A stretch of DNA of 64,000 nucleotides, taken from positions 1 to 64,000 of the forward strand of contig JACPOA010000017.1 of NCBI GenBank assembly GCA_016185205.1, given 5' to 3'. Under the pieces are notes generated by a model. That model had not been told where the DNA came from and made no database searches. It saw only the letters and a program-made list of their open reading frames with translations. The position numbers and the translations under genes were made by a program. The DNA comes from Hyphomicrobiales bacterium. Lineage in GTDB: Bacteria; Pseudomonadota; Alphaproteobacteria; Rhizobiales; Xanthobacteraceae. Below, piece after piece: positions 45,824 through 55,071 of this stretch. The first letter of the stretch is position 1, and each line of letters starts with the position of its first letter.

Positions 45824-47704
45824 ATGCAGCCGCTTTCGCCTTCTGATCGCGCGCTGGGCGACCTTCTGGTCGCCCGCCGCGTCCTCAGTCTCCCACAACT
45901 CGACGAGGTGGTCGGGCTCGCTGAGACTTGGCACGTTCGTCTCGGCGATGCGATCCTCTCACGCAATTGGGCCGACCCGACGGTATATTATCAGGCGGTC
46001 GCGTATCACTACGAACTGCCGTTCGTAGATCTGATTCGCTTCGCGCCCGATCCCACGCTGCTCGCCGCCGCGGAAGTAGAAACCTATACCCGCAAGCTGA
46101 CGATTCCTTGGCGCCGGCGCGACGGGCAGATCGTGATCGCGACAGCCAACCCCGGCCCGGAAGCGGTTCTGTTCGCCAGAAAACGCTGGGGACCGTCGAT
46201 CGCGTTTGTGGTGACTTCGAAGTTCGACATTGTGTGGGCGGTGCAAACCGCCTTTGCCGATGCGCTGTCGCACCGCGCCGTCTACGAGCTCGCCGAGCGA
46301 ACTCCGGAATTGTCGGCGAAAGAGGTCTTTACGCCGGCGCAGGTCATCTTCGGATACGCCCTCCTGACCCTGCTGATGATCGGTCTGGCTCTCGCTCCGA
46401 TCGCAACCCTCGTCACCCTCAATGTGGTGATGAGCTTGTTCTATCTCGGAAACTTCGTGTTCAAGGGAATTCTCGTCTCCGTGGGAGGGGCCCGCTCCGC
46501 CGACAGAGACGAAACCATCGCGATCGCGGCGCGCCTTCTCAGCGACGACGAGTTGCCGGTCTTCACCGTCCTGGTGCCAATGTTCCGCGAGCCCCAGATG
46601 CTGCCGGTGCTCGCTCGCTCGCTGCGACAGCTCGACTATCCATTAGGCAAGCTCGATATCAAGCTCGTGCTCGAGGCTGATGACCACGAGACCATCGAAG
46701 TCGCGAGCAAACTCGGTCTCGAGGGCGTATTCGAGATCATCCGGGTGCCGCCATCGCACCCGCAGACCAAGCCGAAGGCCTGCAACTTCGCGCTGCAGTT
46801 CGCCCGAGGCGAGTTCCTGGTTGTCTATGACGCCGAGGACCGGCCTGAGCCGGACCAGCTTCGTAAAGTGGTAGCGGCGTTCCGACAGTCGTCGCCCAAC
46901 ACGGCCTGCCTGCAGTGCCGCCTCAGCTATTTCAACGCCAGCGAAAATTGGCTGACGCGTATGTTCACGCTCGACTATGCGCTCTGGTTCGACCAGATGC
47001 TGCCGGGCCTGGAGCGGCTCAACGTCCCAATTCCGCTCGGAGGCACGTCGAATCACTTCAAGATCGACGTTTTACGCGAGTTGCATGCATGGGACCCCTT
47101 CAACGTTACCGAGGACGCGGACCTGGGCGTGCGTCTGACTCAGAAGGGTTATCGCGTCGGCGTCGTCGACTCGACTACTTTCGAGGAAGCGAGTTGCCGC
47201 GCCGGAAACTGGATCCGTCAGCGTTCGCGTTGGATGAAGGGCTACATGCAGACCTTCCTGGTCCACACCAGGCGGCCGCTGCACCTGCTGGGCACGATCG
47301 GACCGATCGGATTCCTCGGGTTCGTGTTCTTCATCGGCGGGACCGTAGTTTCCGGCCTCTTCAACCCGGTGTTCTGGCTGCTCTATCTAGTGTGGCTGAT
47401 TGCGGCGACGAGCGGCTTTGATCCGGTATTTCCGCAATCCCTTCTGTTCCTCAGCCTCTTCAATCTTCTTGCTGGCAATGGTGCCTTCATCTTTCTCCAC
47501 ATGCTGGCGCCGATCCGGCGCGGATGGCTCAGCCTCATTCCCTATAGCCTGACCGCGTTCGGCTACTGGGTGATGATCTCGATCGCAGCCTACAAGGGCC
47601 TTTGGCAGCTTCTGAGAAATCCATTCTACTGGGAGAAGACGCAACACGGCGTCTCCAAGCACCTGGTCCACGAGCTGGCGCCGGTTCACGAGACTTCGCC
47701 GTGA
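45824..47704 (+). CDS. GT2 polysaccharide synthase with N-terminal MshEN-like domain
   Basis: A 626-residue enzyme. Residues ~5-70 form an MshEN-like (GspE N-terminal) region: RALGDLLVARRVLSLPQLDE and VRLGDAILSRNWADPTVYYQ, then ELPFVDL. Two spans follow near 165-215. The GT2 domain (~240-480) has YDAEDRPEPDQL (DxD), the acceptor-site TEDADLG and the processivity motif QRSRWMKGY. More spans follow near 485-600. No PilZ domain is present, so c-di-GMP control, if any, would run through the MshEN-like part. E. coli NfrB is a known GT2 enzyme carrying an MshEN domain, at its other end. Likely synthesises and extrudes a beta-glycan with the BcsB-like partner. Confidence 0.87.
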   Translation: MQPLSPSDRALGDLLVARRVLSLPQLDEVVGLAETWHVRLGDAILSRNWADPTVYYQAVAYHYELPFVDLIRFAPDPTLLAAAEVETYTRKLTIPWRRRDGQIVIATANPGPEAVLFARKRWGPSIAFVVTSKFDIVWAVQTAFADALSHRAVYELAERTPELSAKEVFTPAQVIFGYALLTLLMIGLALAPIATLVTLNVVMSLFYLGNFVFKGILVSVGGARSADRDETIAIAARLLSDDELPVFTVLVPMFREPQMLPVLARSLRQLDYPLGKLDIKLVLEADDHETIEVASKLGLEGVFEIIRVPPSHPQTKPKACNFALQFARGEFLVVYDAEDRPEPDQLRKVVAAFRQSSPNTACLQCRLSYFNASENWLTRMFTLDYALWFDQMLPGLERLNVPIPLGGTSNHFKIDVLRELHAWDPFNVTEDADLGVRLTQKGYRVGVVDSTTFEEASCRAGNWIRQRSRWMKGYMQTFLVHTRRPLHLLGTIGPIGFLGFVFFIGGTVVSGLFNPVFWLLYLVWLIAATSGFDPVFPQSLLFLSLFNLLAGNGAFIFLHMLAPIRRGWLSLIPYSLTAFGYWVMISIAAYKGLWQLLRNPFYWEKTQHGVSKHLVHELAPVHETSP

Positions 47705-49167
47705 GCCGCATCATTCCTGTGGCGTTCGTCATATTGGTCACATTCGTCGCAGTCCTCGTGCTCTCGAGGACCGCAACGACGGCGGGCCTCGTTTCCGATG
47801 ATGCGGTGACGCTGTGGGCTAACGCGATTACAGCCGGCGACGGCCAAATGCCGCTGGGGCGCATCGTCGCCGCCTATCCGACAATACCCTTCCTGGCCAC
47901 CACGCTGCTGGAATTCATTACGCCGCTCGGCACCCCGACGCCCGTTCTTCTGACTGCCGGTACACTCGCCGTTCTCGCCGGCGTGTGGTTCATTTCATTT
48001 CAACGCGCGGGCCTGCCGCTGATCGCCGCAGCGATGGCGGCTCTTCTTCTCGGCCTGCATCCGGCGATACTGCGCGCGGCGATCGCCGGGCCCGCGGAGA
48101 TGATTCTTGCCGCCTTCCTGTTTCTACTGGGCTGCGCGTTCTTTGATCTGCGCGCGCGCAGCGCCGCGCCCGAGGTGATGGCGGTTGCTCTCGCGCTGCT
48201 CGGTCTTGCTTTCTCGCATCCGATAGGCGCAGCGCTTACCTGCGCGGCAATTCCGCTTCTGATATTCGCCGTGCGCCCCGAAATGCTTGCGAGTTCGGTT
48301 GTCAACTTGGTGATGGCGCTCATCTTCCCCACCGCCTTCTGCGTGGGTGCATTTGCCTACATGTCGTGGGTATTTCCGGGAAGCGGCTGGAGCTTTCTCG
48401 TCGCACCGGCCGAAGGTCTCGCCGCCTGGGGCGTCGGCTTTGCGCAACTATTCGGTCGCGGACTGACTGGCTCACCCGCAATCGACGCCGGAATCGCGGT
48501 CGTCATCGCGCTCTTGCTAGCGGCCCCCGTCGTCCCGTTCGCAATCACCTGGGTCTATCGGCGCCGGCCCCTGGTCGCGCCCCCTTTGGTGATCGTCGCG
48601 ATGACGGTTGCGGCAGCCTGGATCGCGGTCACCACCGGCCTGTTCGGCAATCCCGCGGCGCTCGCGGTCATGCCCCCGATCCTCGCCGCCATCATCATCA
48701 TCCGCATACCGGTCGTGCGCGAGCGGCTGGCGCTCGTTCTCCCGCTGCTCGTTCTCGGATGGCTCGGCGGTGTAGTCGGGCTCGCGATCGTCGACCCGCG
48801 CGGTGCCACGAACGTAGCCGTTGCGCTTGAGGGCCACGGCGTCGACCAGGAACGGCTCGCCGCGATCGACCTCGGGAACGCGACGGTCGGGCGGGACGGC
48901 ATCTTGGTCGATACTTTCAACGCCCCGGCGATCGTACTTGGCCGCGGGCGCGCACGCGGGCTGCTCTCGCCATCCGACGAGGCGTTCACGCTCGGCGTGC
49001 TGTTCTCCCGTATCGACACGCCATACGTGGCCGTCCCGGATCCGCAAATCGGCATCGGCGCGCAGGATCGGCTGAACAAGGCATTCCCGCTGCTCTACCG
49101 GCGCGGGGCCCCGGGCTACCGCCTCATCTACGAGAAGTCGAATTGGAAATTGTTCGCACGTAACTGA
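47701..49167 (+). CDS. Polytopic membrane protein of the polysaccharide operon
   Basis: A 488-residue protein with about ten membrane spans, then a soluble C-terminal part from ~370. The start GTG at 47701 overlaps the synthase stop (GTGA). The architecture (TDDAVTLW-like acidic loop after the first helix, then many spans, then a periplasmic tail such as AIDLGNATVGRDGILVDTFN) recalls GT-C type membrane glycosyltransferases, in which an acidic motif follows the first span; here VSDDAVTLW near 33. That resemblance is tentative. It may modify the polymer or complete the translocon. Confidence 0.7.
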   Translation: MSRIIPVAFVILVTFVAVLVLSRTATTAGLVSDDAVTLWANAITAGDGQMPLGRIVAAYPTIPFLATTLLEFITPLGTPTPVLLTAGTLAVLAGVWFISFQRAGLPLIAAAMAALLLGLHPAILRAAIAGPAEMILAAFLFLLGCAFFDLRARSAAPEVMAVALALLGLAFSHPIGAALTCAAIPLLIFAVRPEMLASSVVNLVMALIFPTAFCVGAFAYMSWVFPGSGWSFLVAPAEGLAAWGVGFAQLFGRGLTGSPAIDAGIAVVIALLLAAPVVPFAITWVYRRRPLVAPPLVIVAMTVAAAWIAVTTGLFGNPAALAVMPPILAAIIIIRIPVVRERLALVLPLLVLGWLGGVVGLAIVDPRGATNVAVALEGHGVDQERLAAIDLGNATVGRDGILVDTFNAPAIVLGRGRARGLLSPSDEAFTLGVLFSRIDTPYVAVPDPQIGIGAQDRLNKAFPLLYRRGAPGYRLIYEKSNWKLFARN

Positions 49168-49228
49168 CGTGCGGCGTGTGGGAAACCGGCGCCGGCGTTC
49201 GCACCATTGAGGATCACGGAGTTTCTAC

Positions 49229-50197
49229 ATGCGTATTCTGATCGTAGACGATTCCGAGGACGGACGTGACGTCGCCGAAGCGATGCTTCTCGCCGCCGGC
49301 TATGAGAATGTCAGCACCGCTGGTTCGGCCGCGGAGGCATACCGTTTCCTGGGGATTGGGGTGGCGGCCGCGCAAGAGCCCTCGGCGGTCGATCTCGTGC
49401 TGCTCGATATCGTAATGCCTGAGATCGACGGCATCGAAGCTTGCGCGCGCATTCGCAATGACCCGCGTCATTCCGATGTCCCCATCATCATGGTGACGTC
49501 GCTTGGCGACATGGACAGCTTGGCCAATGCGTTCGTGGCGGGAGCTACGGACTACATCACGAAACCGCTGAACCGTGTAGAACTCCTGGCGCGCGTTCGC
49601 TCCGCGCTTAAGCTCAAATCCGAGCTCGACCGGCGCCAAGCGCGCGAACGTGAGCTAACGCACTTCATGTCGACCTGGGGCGAACGTCGCGCCTCGCACT
49701 GGATCGACCAAGCCACGGGCCTGTTCCTCGGCGAAGTGGCGGAGGCTTATCTGACCGCGGCCGCCAATTTACCCTTCGACGGCGACACCTCGGTTATCGC
49801 GCTCGCGATTGACCGTCTCGATTCCTATCGATCCACGCAAGGCGATGCGATGGCGGCAAGCATTGTGGCGAAGGTCGCGCGCGCGGTGCGGGCGACCGCG
49901 GCTACCGTCGGCGTCGTTGCGGCCGCCTACCGCGACGGGATGATTGTCCTGGTCGTTCCGGAGCTGCAGTCCAAGCCGGCCCTGGCTCTGGGGGAAGCAC
50001 TGCGCGCCGCAGTCTCCAGGCTAGCCATCTCCAATCCGGAGTCGATCGGCGCCAACCACGTCACCGCAAGCGTCGTCGTGGTGACTGGGCGGGTCAAACG
50101 CTGGATCGATCGCGTCCATCTTCTGACCCGGGCGATGTCGACTGTCCCGCGAATCGCGGCAGCCGGCGGCAACCGTGTCGTGCCTGAATATGACTAG
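49229..50197 (+). CDS. Response regulator: REC plus degenerate GGDEF-like domain
   Basis: A 322-residue protein. The receiver (1-125) is complete: DD at 7-8, phospho-acceptor Asp60 in DLVLLDIVMPEIDG, VTSLGD and the Lys in DYITKPLNRVELL. The second half (~150-320) follows the GGDEF fold pattern (WIDQATGLFLGEVAEAYL for DxxTGLxNR; VIALAIDRLDSYRSTQGDAM for the metal/substrate helix). However AAYRDGMIVLVVP stands where RYGGDEFxxxLP is expected, so diguanylate cyclase activity is excluded. It may bind nucleotide or act as a phosphorylation-controlled partner of the synthase. Confidence 0.82.
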   Translation: MRILIVDDSEDGRDVAEAMLLAAGYENVSTAGSAAEAYRFLGIGVAAAQEPSAVDLVLLDIVMPEIDGIEACARIRNDPRHSDVPIIMVTSLGDMDSLANAFVAGATDYITKPLNRVELLARVRSALKLKSELDRRQARERELTHFMSTWGERRASHWIDQATGLFLGEVAEAYLTAAANLPFDGDTSVIALAIDRLDSYRSTQGDAMAASIVAKVARAVRATAATVGVVAAAYRDGMIVLVVPELQSKPALALGEALRAAVSRLAISNPESIGANHVTASVVVVTGRVKRWIDRVHLLTRAMSTVPRIAAAGGNRVVPEYD

Positions 50198-50247
50198 CGT
50201 ACTTTTCGATGCTTCGCGTAACCGCGTTGTGAGTGGAGTCGTGCGTT

Positions 50248-51048
50248 ATGAGCAAGTGTATGCGCCTTGGGCGCGTTCTTGTAGTTGGTCTGATGGTGTC
50301 CCCGACCGCGGCGTTCGCCGGTGCATGGACCCTCGACGCCGGACAGGGCGTCGCGGTGGTGAGCGGATCGGCGAGCCAATCCGACAAGGCATTCGATGGA
50401 AACGGCAAACTGCGATCGATCCCGCGCTACAGCAAGGACGAGCTGCGGGCCCTGATTGAATACGGTGCTACCGATTGGTTCACCGTCATGCTGGCGCCGT
50501 CACTTCAGCACGTCGCCATCGGCAGGCCGTTCGATGCGCAACGCACCGGCTTGGGCTACACCGACATCGGCGCAAGGATGCGGGTATGGAAGAACGATTC
50601 ATGGGTTCTGTCGGCGCAGACGACCTTGCGCGTGCCCGGCACTTTCGAGAAGTCCAACGTCGCTGCGATCGGCTACACAGGTATCGAGATCGATGTCCGC
50701 GGACTGTTAGGCTACAGCTTCGCAGTCGGCGCATGGCCGGCTTTCGTCGACGTTCAAGTTGCGCAGCGGTTACGCTTCGGGGGACCGCCGGACGAATTCC
50801 GTACCGACGTTACGTTCGGACTTCGGCCGCACGATCGGTGGCTCTTTCTCATGCAGTCGTTCAACGTGATCTCGGAAGGCGCGGGGAGTTGGGGTTATCC
50901 GAGCTATGCCTACTACAAGCTCCAGCTCAGTGCGGTCTATGCATTGACCCCCGCCTTGTCATTGCAGGTCGGCGGCTACACGACCTACTGGGGACGCAAT
51001 GCCCTCCAGGAAAACGGCATGGTCCTTGGCGCCTGGTACAAATTCTGA
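50248..51048 (+). CDS. Outer-membrane beta-barrel protein
   Basis: A 266-residue protein with a signal peptide ending at AAFAGAWTLD. The mature chain alternates hydrophobic and polar residues in strands with aromatic girdles, has no helices, and ends in WYKF, with a C-terminal aromatic residue as required for BAM-mediated insertion. It probably forms the outer-membrane pore for the polymer in place of BcsC, or a surface anchor. The start ATG at 50248 has GGAG nine bases upstream. Its stop touches that of the convergent glycosidase. Confidence 0.75.
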   Translation: MSKCMRLGRVLVVGLMVSPTAAFAGAWTLDAGQGVAVVSGSASQSDKAFDGNGKLRSIPRYSKDELRALIEYGATDWFTVMLAPSLQHVAIGRPFDAQRTGLGYTDIGARMRVWKNDSWVLSAQTTLRVPGTFEKSNVAAIGYTGIEIDVRGLLGYSFAVGAWPAFVDVQVAQRLRFGGPPDEFRTDVTFGLRPHDRWLFLMQSFNVISEGAGSWGYPSYAYYKLQLSAVYALTPALSLQVGGYTTYWGRNALQENGMVLGAWYKF

Positions 51049-52089
51049 TCACGGCCGGCGGCAGCCCGGCGTCCAGGCGCACAACAGAACCGCTTCCGCC
51101 GGCTTCCCCTGCACGGTGAAGTCGGTGTCTTTGAGACCGCCCGCCGCGGGCTCCGTGAACCAGCGCCAGATTAGGACTCCGTGGATTGCCGGCCGGTCGA
51201 GAACGGCAAGCCAGTCGGCAAGCACTTCGGCTTGTAGCTGAGGATCGGCGGATGTCGTGCGCTCTTCGGCGCTTTCCCACGGCTTCGCGGCCGCACCCTT
51301 CGCGGAACGCAGCCCGATTTCTCCCACCATGACCGGCTTGCCAGTACGTTTCGACAGCGCGTCGAGGCGATCGGCAACGGCCCGCATCATGGCGAGTCGT
51401 CCGATACGGTCGTGGTCGGCCCCGAGCGGGGGATAAAGCGACACGCCGATCACGTCGAGCTGGGGCCAGAACGGAACGGCTTCGGCCTCGTCAACATTGT
51501 GCGCAACGTAGAGCAGGGTGCGCGGAAACGCCGACCGCGCCGCGGCGATCAGTTCGCTCCATTCCGGTCGTTGGGTCGTCTTGGCGAGTTCGGTGCCGAT
51601 CACGAGGCCATCGGCGCCTTCTTCGGCGGCGATTTGGGCGATACGTTCAAGCTCGCGGCGATATCGGGAGAACCAGATATGCCAGGATTGTTCGGAGTCT
51701 GGCTCGACCGCGCCGGCCCAACTTTCCGGCACCCAGACGTGAGGCTTTACGAAGACGACGAATCCCACTTTTCGCGCCTGCCGGATCGCCTGGCGTAGCG
51801 CATCATCGGGCATGTCATTGCCGCCACGAAGGTCGGGACTTGAAGGGCTCGCTTGCCAGAGGAAGGGAATAATGGCGACCGCGGTCGCGCCGAGGCGCTT
51901 GGCGGCAACCAACGCGCGCTCGGCCGATACGCTGCCGAAAGGATGATCCGGGGTGGCAATGACGTTGAAGCCATCGAGGCGCTGGCCGCGCGCGAGGCCA
52001 TTTACGGCAATCAACACGTTCAACGCCAGTAGCGCTATAGACGATATGTGCCAGGACCGAAAACGCGATCCATCCGTATCCTTACGCAT
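51049..52089 (-). CDS. GH113-like TIM-barrel glycosidase
   Basis: A 346-residue protein with an N-terminal signal or anchor (SSIALLALNVLIAVNGLARG). The barrel has FVVFVKPHVWVPESWAG near 120, the likely acid/base Glu in GADGLVIGTELAKTTQRPEW near 178, and the likely nucleophile in KPVMVGEIGLRSAKG near 265, matching the glycoside hydrolase 113-like layout. Characterised GH113 enzymes are beta-mannanases. In this operon it probably trims or releases the polymer, the role BcsZ plays for cellulose. The start at 52089 overlaps the stop of the upstream REC-HPt gene; a start at 52128 is the alternative. Confidence 0.78.
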   Translation of the reverse strand: MRKDTDGSRFRSWHISSIALLALNVLIAVNGLARGQRLDGFNVIATPDHPFGSVSAERALVAAKRLGATAVAIIPFLWQASPSSPDLRGGNDMPDDALRQAIRQARKVGFVVFVKPHVWVPESWAGAVEPDSEQSWHIWFSRYRRELERIAQIAAEEGADGLVIGTELAKTTQRPEWSELIAAARSAFPRTLLYVAHNVDEAEAVPFWPQLDVIGVSLYPPLGADHDRIGRLAMMRAVADRLDALSKRTGKPVMVGEIGLRSAKGAAAKPWESAEERTTSADPQLQAEVLADWLAVLDRPAIHGVLIWRWFTEPAAGGLKDTDFTVQGKPAEAVLLCAWTPGCRRP

Positions 52090-52783
52090 CGATGACGGAA
52101 TGCATTCGGTGGCTACGGCTCGTCTCAACGCAGATCAGCAGGTGGTCAAGAGCGTGCGCAATATCTTCGAGGGAGCCCGAACCATTAAGCTTGATCGCCT
52201 CCTCGAGTGAGGCCGCGGCGTCGCTGATTTCAGAAAAGCCGAAAATGCCACCGGCACCGGCCAGACCATGGGCGATATCTCCGATTCTCGCCAGAGCGAC
52301 CGCTGCAGCCTTGCTGTCTTTGAGCGCGGATCGATGCTCCATCAAAGCGGCAGCATCGTCGTCGACGCGCTTAAGAAAAACGCTTTGCAACGCGCCAAAC
52401 CGACCGTCCGCCGGCTGTATGTAAGCGCGCACCGAGGCCGCGAGAGTCATCGGGTCGAACGGTTTTGGTATCACGCCGACGGCACCGAGCGAGCGAAAAA
52501 GATCGAGCTCGCGGGTCTGGGCACGGGCCGTCATAAAGACGACGGGAATGCTGGCCGTCTTTGCATTTTCCCGCAGGCGCGCGAGCGTGGCCGGTCCGTC
52601 CATCCCGGGCATCATGACGTCCAGGAGGATGATGTCCGGCGGCCAATCCATGGCAACCGCGATGGCCTCGTGGCCCGAGTCGCAGCCTCGCGTCTCGAAC
52701 TGTGGATCTAGACCGAGCGAGATATCCACGACTTCGCGGATGTCAGGCTCGTCGTCGACATGAAGGACGCGAAGTGCAGTCAT
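52082..52783 (-). CDS. Response regulator with C-terminal HPt domain
   Basis: A 233-residue two-domain protein. The receiver (1-120) has DDE at 10-12, Asp55 in IILLDVMMPGMDG and the Lys in VIPKPFDP. The C-terminal HPt domain (~135-225) has the phospho-His in RIGDIAHGLAGAGGIFGFSE. It can therefore take phosphate on Asp and hold or pass it on His, a relay module. Its start overlaps the kinase stop (ATGA), and its stop overlaps the glycosidase start. The likely partner is the hybrid kinase just upstream. Confidence 0.9.
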   Translation of the reverse strand: MTALRVLHVDDEPDIREVVDISLGLDPQFETRGCDSGHEAIAVAMDWPPDIILLDVMMPGMDGPATLARLRENAKTASIPVVFMTARAQTRELDLFRSLGAVGVIPKPFDPMTLAASVRAYIQPADGRFGALQSVFLKRVDDDAAALMEHRSALKDSKAAAVALARIGDIAHGLAGAGGIFGFSEISDAAASLEEAIKLNGSGSLEDIAHALDHLLICVETSRSHRMHSVIDA

Positions 52784-55071
52784 GCGACCTCCTTGGATCT
52801 GTGCGCGCGCGCATCCGCCACTCGGGCGCGGATCGTTGCCGCGAGACCCTCGAGCGACGCCTGCGACTTGCTCAACGCGACTTGAACCTGCTCGTCACAT
52901 GCCGAACCCGCGCCCCGAACGGAGAAGATGATGACCGGGATCACGTTGCCCAGGCTGTCCCGGAGTTCCGGCAGCAGATCCAGACCGGACCCCGTGCCAA
53001 GCGCAATATCGAGCACCGCGAGGTCGATGTGATCGGTCGCAAGCACGCGGCGTGCCCCCTCGATGGAATCCACCGAAACCACGTCGGCCGTAGCGCGGAG
53101 CGCTTCGGCCACGATGGCGAGCACGTCGTGATCGTCGTCGACATGCAGAATACACGGACGTTTATTTGTTTTTAGAGCGATCGAATCCTTGAGGACCCGG
53201 ACTAGGCGCTCGAAGTCGACCGGCTTGCTGAGCCAACCCAATACATTGAGCCTGGATGATCTCACATCGTCGCGCCCCCGGCTGGGTTCGCCGGAAACCA
53301 CGATAATCGGCGTGCCGTGATATTGCGTCTGCGCCCGCAGGCGGAGAATGAGGTCAATACCATTGCCGTCCGGAAGCTGCAGGTCGACCAGGAAAGCCGC
53401 GTAGCCAGCCGCGTCGGCGCGCGTGAGCGCGGCGGTCATCGTAAAAGCGATGTCCGCGGCAAATCCCGCATGCCGCAGCCAGTCCCGCATGGCGACCGCG
53501 GTGTCGTGATCGTCCTCACAAAGCAGGATGCGTGGGGCGCTCACCTCGGATTTCAGATCAATTTCCCAGCCGGCCGCATCGTTCCTGGCAGGCAACTCGA
53601 CCTGAAAGATCGTGCCGCCGCCAGGCGCGTCAACGAAGCTTACCTCGCCGCCCAATCGTTCGATGATTTGCTTGACGATGCTGAGCCCGAGGCCGGTTCC
53701 TCCCTTCTGCCGGGAGTTTGTGGCGTCGGCCTGCGCGAATTTCTCGAAAATGTGCGGCTTGAAGTCGGCCGGAATACCGGGACCGTGGTCACGCACCGAT
53801 ATGCGGACAACTTCGCCATTGTTCTCCACCGCGACCACCACTTCTCCGTCCGCCGGAGAGAACTTGATTGCATTCGAAAGCAGGTTGGTGATGACCTGGG
53901 CAAGCCGGTCGGGGTCGGCGTTTACTTTACCGTCTGACGATGCGTCGTCGAGCCGAACACGCACGCCGTAACCCTCGGCGTATCCACGATTGTCCTCGAT
54001 CGCCTGCTCGACCAGCGGACGAACGTCGACCCAACTCATATTGAACGCGACGCGGCCGGACTCGAGCTTCTCGGTGTCGAGAATATCGTTGATGAGGCGG
54101 ACCAGCCGCTGGCTGTTCTTGTGCGCGATCGCCAGCAGACGCGCGGCCGATTCGGGCAGTTTGCCGGCCCACTGTCCCGCCAACAGGCCGAGCGAGCCGG
54201 CAATCGACGTCAGTGGCGTGCGCAGCTCGTGGCTCACAGTCGAAACGAACTCGTCTTTCAAACGCTCCATGCGTTTGCGCACGCTGATCTCGCGGATCGC
54301 TGCCGTCACCAGAAATCCTTCATGGCTTTCCAGCGGGCTCAACATGATCTCGATCGGAAACTCGCTGCCATCCTTCCGCCGACCAATGAGCTCAATCCCG
54401 CTGCCGATCTGCTGTGCCAGCGCATCAGCCGCGGATCGAAGACCGTCAGCAACCAAACGTTCCGTGAAGCCCTGCGGAATGATGTTCTTGACCATCTGCC
54501 CGACGAGTTCATCGCGGCGGTATCCGAACTGCTTTTCCGCCTGAGCATTCAGCAGAACGATCTCTCCACCCTGGTTCACCACTACCATCGCGTCCGGTGC
54601 CGCCTCCAGCAGTGCGCGGTACCGCCCTTCCATCAGCGCCAGCTGCTTTTCCGCAGCTTTGCGTACGCTGACATCGACGATAACGCTCAGGACTAGGAGA
54701 CCATCGCCGGTGCGCATCGGAGTAAGGCCTACTTCGATGGCAAATTCGCTTCCGTCCTTGCGCAATCCAAAAAGATTGGGGCTGGCTTCGACGCGGCGAC
54801 TCTCCGGCCGACGATTGAACGCTTCGCGGTGATGGGTATGCTGACTGCGCAGGCGCTCGGGCACGAGTATCTCAGGCGTCTGGCCGATCAGTTCCTCACG
54901 GAGATAGCCGAATTGTCGCTCAATCTCGGCATTGACCATCACCATCTTGCCGGAGCCATCGATCATCACCATGCCAATCGGACAAGCTTCGACTACTAAG
55001 CGAAACTTCTCCTCCGCAAGGCTTCGATCGTCAGCACCAGCCAAGTCGGGGCGAGTGAGATCGGCCGTCAA
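52780..55071 (-). CDS. Hybrid sensor kinase: PAS, PAS, HisKA, HATPase, REC, REC
   Basis: A 763-residue cytosolic kinase without membrane spans. Two PAS domains (~20-140, ~145-265) show DGSGKMVMVNAEIERQFGY and NQGGEIVLLNAQAEKQFGYR. HisKA has VSHELRTPLTSIAG near 280; HATPase has NLLSNAIKFSP, DHGPGIP and GGTGLGLSIVK. Two receivers follow: the first with EDD, VDLQLPDGNGIDL and SKPVDF, the second with VDDD, VLDIALGTGSGLDLL and LSKSQ. A final helix completes the chain. The TTG start at 55071 overlaps the stop of the LuxR gene (TTGA). Ligands of the PAS domains are unknown; no haem-binding His/Arg pattern was recognised. Confidence 0.93.
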   Translation of the reverse strand: MTADLTRPDLAGADDRSLAEEKFRLVVEACPIGMVMIDGSGKMVMVNAEIERQFGYLREELIGQTPEILVPERLRSQHTHHREAFNRRPESRRVEASPNLFGLRKDGSEFAIEVGLTPMRTGDGLLVLSVIVDVSVRKAAEKQLALMEGRYRALLEAAPDAMVVVNQGGEIVLLNAQAEKQFGYRRDELVGQMVKNIIPQGFTERLVADGLRSAADALAQQIGSGIELIGRRKDGSEFPIEIMLSPLESHEGFLVTAAIREISVRKRMERLKDEFVSTVSHELRTPLTSIAGSLGLLAGQWAGKLPESAARLLAIAHKNSQRLVRLINDILDTEKLESGRVAFNMSWVDVRPLVEQAIEDNRGYAEGYGVRVRLDDASSDGKVNADPDRLAQVITNLLSNAIKFSPADGEVVVAVENNGEVVRISVRDHGPGIPADFKPHIFEKFAQADATNSRQKGGTGLGLSIVKQIIERLGGEVSFVDAPGGGTIFQVELPARNDAAGWEIDLKSEVSAPRILLCEDDHDTAVAMRDWLRHAGFAADIAFTMTAALTRADAAGYAAFLVDLQLPDGNGIDLILRLRAQTQYHGTPIIVVSGEPSRGRDDVRSSRLNVLGWLSKPVDFERLVRVLKDSIALKTNKRPCILHVDDDHDVLAIVAEALRATADVVSVDSIEGARRVLATDHIDLAVLDIALGTGSGLDLLPELRDSLGNVIPVIIFSVRGAGSACDEQVQVALSKSQASLEGLAATIRARVADARAHRSKEVA

